From Candidatus Aalborgiella aggregata (lineage in GTDB: Bacteria; Pseudomonadota; Gammaproteobacteria; Burkholderiales; Burkholderiaceae_C): a stretch of 9,122 nt of DNA. The DNA lies in the NCBI GenBank assembly GCA_016705065.1, contig JADIYY010000009.1, forward strand, positions 1-9,122, in the 5' to 3' direction. Numbering within the stretch: position 1 is the stretch's first letter; the number at the start of each line of letters is the position of its first letter. The notes below the pieces were generated by a model. That model saw only the letters and a program-made list of their open reading frames with translations, was not told the origin of the DNA and did not search any database. The position numbers were made by a program, and so were the translations under genes. Positions 5,466 to 9,122 of the stretch are shown in pieces.

Positions 5466-6111
5466 GAAGGTCTCCTTGGGTTGGTGAACTCGACGGTCAC
5501 AACATTCAGGTCGTACCCCAGACGCTCAGCCAAGCCGGTCAACGTCCGACGCACGGACACCTCCGCCTCGGCGATCAGGTCAGACTCGACAGCAGCCTCA
5601 GACAGCCGCACGGTGGCCAGCTGGTACAACGGCTGATCATCGACGGGTTGCGCTTCCACGGCGTCACCCAGCCGGTCCAGCAGGCCACGTTGGCGGCCGG
5701 TCACCATCGTCTGATCATGATCGATCACCGGTGGCCCCAGTGTCGGGGCCGGCACCGCAAACACGACACGGCCGTCGTCGTGGACCGTGATCGCAGCGTC
5801 CGTCAGGCCGGCCAGATCAACAACGGCGGGGACCGTGCCGACAGCGATCATGGTGGTGCGGTCCCCGGCGATGACCGACGGCACCCCATCGGTCTTGTGT
5901 TCGACGTCAACGACGATCGAGAAGCGTCCTTCGGCGGCGGTCAACTGTTCGAGCTGGACGACTTCGTGCAGCAGGGCCGGTTAAGTGCGGTCGGTGGTCG
6001 ACGACCCGAACGGCCAGCCGGGTAGCCCGAACTTGGCGACGCCAGCACGGCCACCACCAGCACAGCAACGGCGACCAGTTTGGCCACCCATCGGCGAACA
6101 CAGCGGGGCAT
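5462..6111 (-). CDS. DUF4230-like membrane-anchored protein, disrupted by a frameshift and a stop
   Basis: The long intact part (5944 to 5462, about 160 residues) matches the DUF4230 pattern: EGRFSIVVDVEHKTDGVPS, IAGDRTTMIAVGTVPAVVDL, VHDDGRVVFAVPAPTL, and a C-terminal helix pair ending LGYDLNVVTVEF. DUF4230 proteins usually have an N-terminal membrane anchor. Just upstream, ATG 6111 (TGATG overlap with the previous gene) gives MPRCVRRWVAKLVAVAVLVV, a clear span. A missing base near 6035 then leads to KFGLPGWPFGSSTTDRT, an in-frame TAA near 5980, then PALLHEVVQLEQLTAAEG. Together these make about 216 residues, the normal length. If the TAA is real, the coupled TTG at 5944 could still yield an unanchored domain. 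The function of DUF4230 is unknown. Confidence 0.7.
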
Positions 6112-6304
6112 CACACCGCATCCCTCGAGTCAGGGACCGGCACCGGGGCCGGTACAGGGGGACCGTCACGGTCACCGGGGCAGGCTCAGGACGCACCGTC
6201 TCGGCGGGCGGCTGAGCATCGAGGAGCACCAGCGCAACGAGAGCCAGCACGACACACGACAGGGCGACTACGGCCAGCCGGGCACGCCACGACAGCCCGC
6301 TCAC
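6111..6304 (-). CDS. Small single-span membrane protein with Pro-rich tail, one frameshift
   Basis: GTG 6304 overlaps the upstream stop as GTGA. The product starts VSGLSWRARLAVVALSCVV, with a hydrophobic span at residues 9-27, then a Pro/Val-rich outer segment (PAETVRPEPAPVTVTVP). A missing C at TACCGG near 6155 restores PAPVPVPDSRDAV and a TGA at 6111-6113 that overlaps the DUF4230-like start as TGATG. Repaired length is about 64 residues. Basic residues before the span predict an inside N-terminus. No family recognised. Confidence 0.55.
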
Positions 6305-6561
6305 AGTGCCGCCTTGATGAGCAGGCCGACAACGGTCAGGAGCAGCGTGGCGAAGCACATCGCCCCGAGGATTGTCAGGCCCCGGTAGATCGCCTCATCG
6401 AACGGGAGCGGTGGCGGTGGCCGGTCGAGTCGGGCCGGTGCGGTCGGGGGTTCGGCGTCCGGTGCCGCTGGCGGGTTGGGGGTGACGAGGAGGCCGGTGG
6501 TCGGGTCGAGCCATTCGGGGCGGTCCCACGTCGGCGGGCCAGCCGCCACGACGGCGCTCAC
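6301..6561 (-). CDS. Small protein with Pro-rich body and C-terminal membrane tail
   Basis: GTG 6561, overlapping the previous stop (GTGA), to TGA 6301, 86 residues, intact. The N-terminal two thirds is Pro/Ala-rich and likely disordered (TWDRPEWLDPTTGLLVTPNP, later PPPPLPFDEA). The last 25 residues form a hydrophobic span (LTILGAMCFATLLLTVVGLLI) ending KAAL, giving a tail-anchored layout. A longer in-frame extension upstream is read-through of the neighbouring gene's wrong frame and was rejected. Function unknown. Confidence 0.65.
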   Translation of the reverse strand: MSAVVAAGPPTWDRPEWLDPTTGLLVTPNPPAAPDAEPPTAPARLDRPPPPLPFDEAIYRGLTILGAMCFATLLLTVVGLLIKAAL

Positions 6562-7048
6562 GACCAAAGCCCCAGCAGGTGCATCTGGACGCGGCCGCCA
6601 CCGCGAGCCACGGGTAGGCGGCCGATTGGGATGATGCCGCAGCCCACGCCGACACCAACGCCGCCCGCTGCTCCTCGGTGACTGGCGCCCTGGTTGATCG
6701 CAGGTCGTACCCGAACGCATCGGCCTCGGCATACCACCCATCGGCGGTCGTCAGGTCCGGCTCGGCGGGCACGGTCGGCGGGTCGATCCGGTCAGCCTCA
6801 CGCCGCAAGATGCCGGGCGTGGCGGCCTTGCCGAACGCTTCGAGAAAGTCGGCGGTGGCGCGGTAACCTGCGCTCGCCGCTCGCCAGCTGCGCCGGATCG
6901 ATTTGCTGCCCAGAGTGACGCTCATGATCTGTGCCACGTCATGGACCGCTCTGGTCACGCTCAGCACTTCGCCGGTGGTGATGGGTTCGGTGGTCATGGT
7001 TGCTCCTTGATGGGGGACTTGCTGATTGGTTTGATCGGTGGTGTTCAT
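6558..7048 (-). CDS. Hypothetical helical protein, frameshifted near its end
   Basis: ATG 7048 overlaps the upstream stop as ATGA. A second in-frame ATG at 6997 has an ideal AAGGAG five bases upstream (MTTEPITTGEVLSVTR), so either could be the true start. The protein is soluble and Ala/Arg-rich, with AQIMSVTLGSKSIRRSWR and later TTADGWYAEADAFGYDLR. A missing base near 6590 restores an end of QMHLLGLWS with TGA at 6558-6560, overlapping the next GTG as GTGA. Repaired length is about 163 residues from 7048. No domain recognised. Confidence 0.6.
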
Positions 7049-7380
7049 GGCTGCACTTCGCCAACTCCGGGCACCCCAGCGCCACAGGGGCGGGAAATGC
7101 CAGCGGTTACCCAGCTTGCGAGGGCGGAGGGCTCACCCCAGGCGTAGACCCATCCATCATCGGAGGGGTCGGGGGTGGATTCGTCCCACCACAGCTCTAC
7201 GCACACACGGCCGGGTGCCAGGGTGTCGGCGGATCCGATGAGCGGGTGAGCTTGCACCGGTACCGGTGCGGTGGGCGGGGCATCGATCTGGCCCCGGATG
7301 AGTAGGGCGGCGCCCACCATGGCGACCGCTACTAGGGCGGCGTCGGCGTGGTTCCATCGCGACAACCCGAGGCCCCTCAC
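7045..7380 (-). CDS. Single-span membrane-anchored hypothetical protein
   Basis: GTG 7380 overlaps the previous stop (GTGA), to TGA 7045, 111 residues, intact. A hydrophobic segment at residues 12-30 (ADAALVAVAMVGAALLI) is followed by a Pro-rich linker and an acidic, Trp-containing domain with CVELWWDESTPDPSDDGW. This single-span design with a small extracytoplasmic domain resembles several neighbours. An ATG three codons upstream (7389) is less likely because it breaks the overlap. Function unknown. Confidence 0.65.
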   Translation of the reverse strand: MRGLGLSRWNHADAALVAVAMVGAALLIRGQIDAPPTAPVPVQAHPLIGSADTLAPGRVCVELWWDESTPDPSDDGWVYAWGEPSALASWVTAGISRPCGAGVPGVGEVQP

Positions 7381-7504
7381 GACGCCCACTCGATGGGGGG
7401 CAGCGAGATGAGCCAGCCGTGCAGGTCAGGCGGCCACACATGCGCCGTGTCGCCGTCCCACCATGCGATGATCCTTGTCCTCGATGACAGCGCCCACCAC
7501 TCAT
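7377..7504 (-). CDS. Very small Trp-rich protein, one frameshift
   Basis: ATG 7504 overlaps the upstream stop (ATGA). Adding one G directly after ATG gives MEWWALSSRTRIIAWWDGDT, then VWPPDLHGWLISLPPIEWAS and TGA at 7377-7379, which overlaps the next GTG. That is about 42 residues with seven tryptophans. In the written frame the peptide is an unlikely Arg/Ser-rich sequence. Short strands with WWDGDT and WP are reminiscent of small beta-sheet phage proteins, but no family is assigned. Confidence 0.5.
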
Positions 7505-7797
7505 GAGCTGCCCACTGGGGCGATCTCGCCGGCGAACATCCCGAGCGGGAGCCGCTCCACTAAGGGCGGCCGGGTCGGCCACGACATGACGCTGACCACC
7601 GTCGACCGGGTGCAAAGATCGTGCGCCCGCATCCTCCCCGGCGGCATGTCGCGCTCGAACGAGGTCCAGACCTGATGCCGCATCCCGACCGGGATCGTGT
7701 CATCGCACAGGTCGCAGACGTGCCGCTTCCTGGCCCGCACCAACGGATACGGCAGGCCGTGGCGGACCTGCAGTCGGTACCTCATCGACACGCTCAT
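7501..7797 (-). CDS. Small zinc-finger protein (CxxC...HxxC)
   Basis: ATG 7797 (ATGA overlap) to TGA 7501, 98 residues, intact. The centre reads HVCDLCDDTIPVGMRHQ and, 27 residues after the CxxC, RAHDLC. This CxxC-x27-HxxC pattern with Ile and Gly after the first pair is close in layout to the zinc finger of the last gene in this operon and to PARP-type fingers. It likely binds zinc; partner unknown. An internal Met four codons in (MRYRLQ) is a less likely start. Confidence 0.7.
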   Translation of the reverse strand: MSVSMRYRLQVRHGLPYPLVRARKRHVCDLCDDTIPVGMRHQVWTSFERDMPPGRMRAHDLCTRSTVVSVMSWPTRPPLVERLPLGMFAGEIAPVGSS

Positions 7798-8063
7798 GGC
7801 TTGCCGTCCGCGTCGACCACGTCCCACGCCCGACCCGTCCGGCCGCGCCGCTTCAAGTGCAGCCCCGCCCGGTCGTTGTCGCTGATCAGCGTCGTGAACT
7901 CGGGGGCGATCACCATCGTCGGCCCCGACCAGTAACGGGCCGTCCAGGCGAACCCGAGCACCCCAACGACGATCATCACCCACGCCGCCCACGGGAAGAC
8001 CAAGGCGACCGCCTGAGTGGCGACGAGCAACGCCAACAGCCGTGCCCACCTGCGCGGCGTCAT
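7794..8063 (-). CDS. Two-span membrane protein with small cytoplasmic domain
   Basis: ATG 8063 (ATGA overlap) to TGA 7794, 89 residues, intact. Two adjacent hydrophobic segments at about residues 8-24 and 28-45 (LLALLVATQAVALVF; WVMIVVGVLGFAW) form a hairpin. A soluble tail with FTTLISDNDRAGLHLKRRG and AWDVVDADGKP follows, resembling a small beta domain. The basic N-terminus and Lys/Arg after the spans suggest both ends face the cytoplasm. No family recognised. Confidence 0.7.
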   Translation of the reverse strand: MTPRRWARLLALLVATQAVALVFPWAAWVMIVVGVLGFAWTARYWSGPTMVIAPEFTTLISDNDRAGLHLKRRGRTGRAWDVVDADGKP

Positions 8064-8449
8064 GGCGACACCTCCGGCACGTAGCACCACGACTGCGGCG
8101 GGCGCTTCAGGCCGAGGTCAGTGATCGACCACCGCCCGATGAACCGTCTGGGGCGAAACACTTCAATGCCGTGCGCCTCGTCGCGCCCATCGAAGTACGC
8201 GTCGAACTCCTCCCGAGTGACGCCGGTGCGGGCGCCAAGGTGGCCCCAGAGTTCATCGGGCGGCATCGTGCGGCAGACACCAACGCGCACGTGGCCGACG
8301 AGAGCCGAGGTCGGGGCCGTCTCGTAGAGGAACATGCGGTCAATCTCGGCCCCCATGCGCCACACCTTGCGGCGGAGTTCGACCGTCTTCGTGCCGTCGA
8401 GGATCGCCTGAGCATGGCGTGGGTGGATGCTTGCAACAATGTCCCTCAT
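8060..8449 (-). CDS. ASCH/PUA-like domain protein
   Basis: ATG 8449 (ATGA overlap) to TGA 8060, 129 residues, intact. It opens with MRDIVASIHPRHAQAILDGT and KTVELRRK, the ASCH-type signature (strand, helix ending in D/S-G-x-K, then E-x-R-R). This continues to RMFLYETAPTSALVGHVRV, a PPDELW helix and a final strand with EVFRPRRF, closely following the COG4933-like PUA fold pattern. These domains are thought to bind RNA or modified nucleotides. The phage role is unknown; controlling translation or handling modified bases are possibilities. The fold assignment is from motif layout, not a search. Confidence 0.8.
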   Translation of the reverse strand: MRDIVASIHPRHAQAILDGTKTVELRRKVWRMGAEIDRMFLYETAPTSALVGHVRVGVCRTMPPDELWGHLGARTGVTREEFDAYFDGRDEAHGIEVFRPRRFIGRWSITDLGLKRPPQSWCYVPEVSP

Positions 8450-8925
8450 GACCAGCCCCCCGGGTCGCCGGCCGTGTCTTGCCCGCCCGACCAACCGGCA
8501 CCAACCGGCACGGCGGGCACGTCGTCAGACCACGCCCCGTCAGGCTCCGACCAGCCCGACGCTGCGCCCTTCGCCAGCCGGTCATACTCGACGCTCGCCC
8601 AGTCCCGGTCCCCCATCGGCACCGGAGCACCCCCCGGCTCGGCGTGCCACTCCTCCACCTGCAGCCACACCGCCACGACCTTCTCCTCGGCCGCTAACTC
8701 ACCTTCAAGGAGCGCACACTTGGCCCGCTTCTTGAGGCCGCGTGGCGGGCGTTTCGCCAGTTCGTCGACGATGCTGTAGGCCCGCAACCGGGCCGCCTTC
8801 GCGACCTCCTCGCCCACCGCCGCAGCGAGCACGAGCGGCAGGTAGGCGAGTACCTGCGTCGCCTCGATCGGGGTCGGTTTGGCGGGCACCTTCGGGGTCG
8901 CCTTGCGGCGTGGTTTCGTGGTCAC
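8446..8925 (-). CDS. Hypothetical protein with basic N-terminus and acidic Gly/Trp-rich tail
   Basis: GTG 8925 with a clear AAGGAG five bases upstream and a GTGA overlap with the preceding stop, to TGA 8446; 159 residues, intact. The N-terminus is Lys/Pro/Thr-rich (TKPRRKATPKVPAKP). The middle is helical (VLAYLPLVLAAAVGEEVAKA, then EGELAAEEKVVAVWLQVEEW). The tail is acidic and Gly/Trp/Pro-rich. The helical part could form a coiled coil. The product resembles no family I can name. Confidence 0.7.
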   Translation of the reverse strand: MTTKPRRKATPKVPAKPTPIEATQVLAYLPLVLAAAVGEEVAKAARLRAYSIVDELAKRPPRGLKKRAKCALLEGELAAEEKVVAVWLQVEEWHAEPGGAPVPMGDRDWASVEYDRLAKGAASGWSEPDGAWSDDVPAVPVGAGWSGGQDTAGDPGGWS

Positions 8926-9122
8926 GGTGTCTCCTTGTCGGTGGTCGAATCGTCGGCGACCGGTGCGTACACCGGCCGCACGATCTCGTAATCGTCGGGG
9001 TCGGCATCCCCCTCGTAAAAGAACTGCCAGTCGTCCGGGTCGGCGGCGTGAGCGCCCAGCCAGCCGACCAACTCGGCGGGCGCGGAGCTCACGACGTAGT
9101 TGACCCGATCGCGGATGATTCC
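8922..9122 (-). CDS. C-terminal part of an acidic hypothetical protein (5' end outside window)
   Basis: The minus-strand frame is open from the window edge to TGA 8922-8924, overlapping the next GTG as GTGA. The 66 visible residues include RDRVNYVVSSAPAELVGWLG, a Trp/Asp-rich stretch (DPDDWQFFYEGDADPDD) and an acidic tail. Codon third positions are strongly G/C, as in neighbours. No family recognised. It shows that the operon continues to the right. Confidence 0.6.
   Translation of the reverse strand, partial: GIIRDRVNYVVSSAPAELVGWLGAHAADPDDWQFFYEGDADPDDYEIVRPVYAPVADDSTTDKETP

Noticed and set aside
5942..5944. TTG 5944 as the primary start of the DUF4230-like gene
   Set aside because: The frame upstream of it still reads like the family (PALLHEVVQLEQ) and a membrane anchor lies just before, so the gene more likely starts at ATG 6111; the TTG remains only an alternative.
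1..9122. CRISPR array, insertion sequence or toxin-antitoxin pair
   Set aside because: No regularly spaced repeats, transposase motifs, terminal inverted repeats or recognisable toxin/antitoxin families were seen.

Overview
The window looks like part of the genome of a temperate actinobacteriophage, or a circularised or excised prophage. The evidence is the high GC content, dense small genes joined by 1-4 nt stop/start overlaps, frequent GTG starts, an M15-type peptidoglycan peptidase, a holin-like gene, a tyrosine integrase, a DnaQ-like exonuclease, and a tRNA-Arg(TCT) 3' half flanked by paired direct repeats. The host cannot be named from the sequence beyond a high-GC bacterium, most likely an actinomycete.

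Layout. Positions 1-1318, rightward: the tail of an upstream gene, then the lysis module (M15 endolysin, a one-span membrane protein, a tiny ORF, a two-span holin-like protein). Positions 1300-3017, leftward: the integrase, convergent with the holin, and a DnaQ-like 3'-5' exonuclease. Positions 3018-3289: a gene-free attachment region with a tRNA-Arg 3' half as core, two tandem pairs of a 10-bp repeat as candidate integrase arm sites, and a GC-rich hairpin. Positions 3290-9122: one long leftward operon of at least 18 small genes entering from the right edge. It encodes membrane proteins, a DUF4230-like protein, several zinc-binding small proteins, an ASCH/PUA-like protein and a membrane-spanning HNH endonuclease. 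Lysis genes to the left of the core and a phage-style operon to the right suggest an uninterrupted attP rather than a chromosomal prophage end.

The most striking global property is that many genes are broken by single-base frameshifts, mostly one missing base, often in a short homopolymer. At 1302-1306, adding one base to the A-run gives sensible ends to two convergent genes at once. This points to homopolymer under-calling in the sequence rather than true gene decay, although real mutation cannot be excluded from the sequence alone. The exonuclease and integrase contain more changes, including apparent extra bases and a substituted catalytic residue.

The most unusual biology is the leftward operon. 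At least six of its proteins have predicted membrane spans and at least six carry CxxC-type metal-binding motifs. It also contains a DUF4230-like protein and an HNH nuclease carrying two membrane spans. No function is proven for the set; a role at the host membrane during infection or lysogeny is only an inference.
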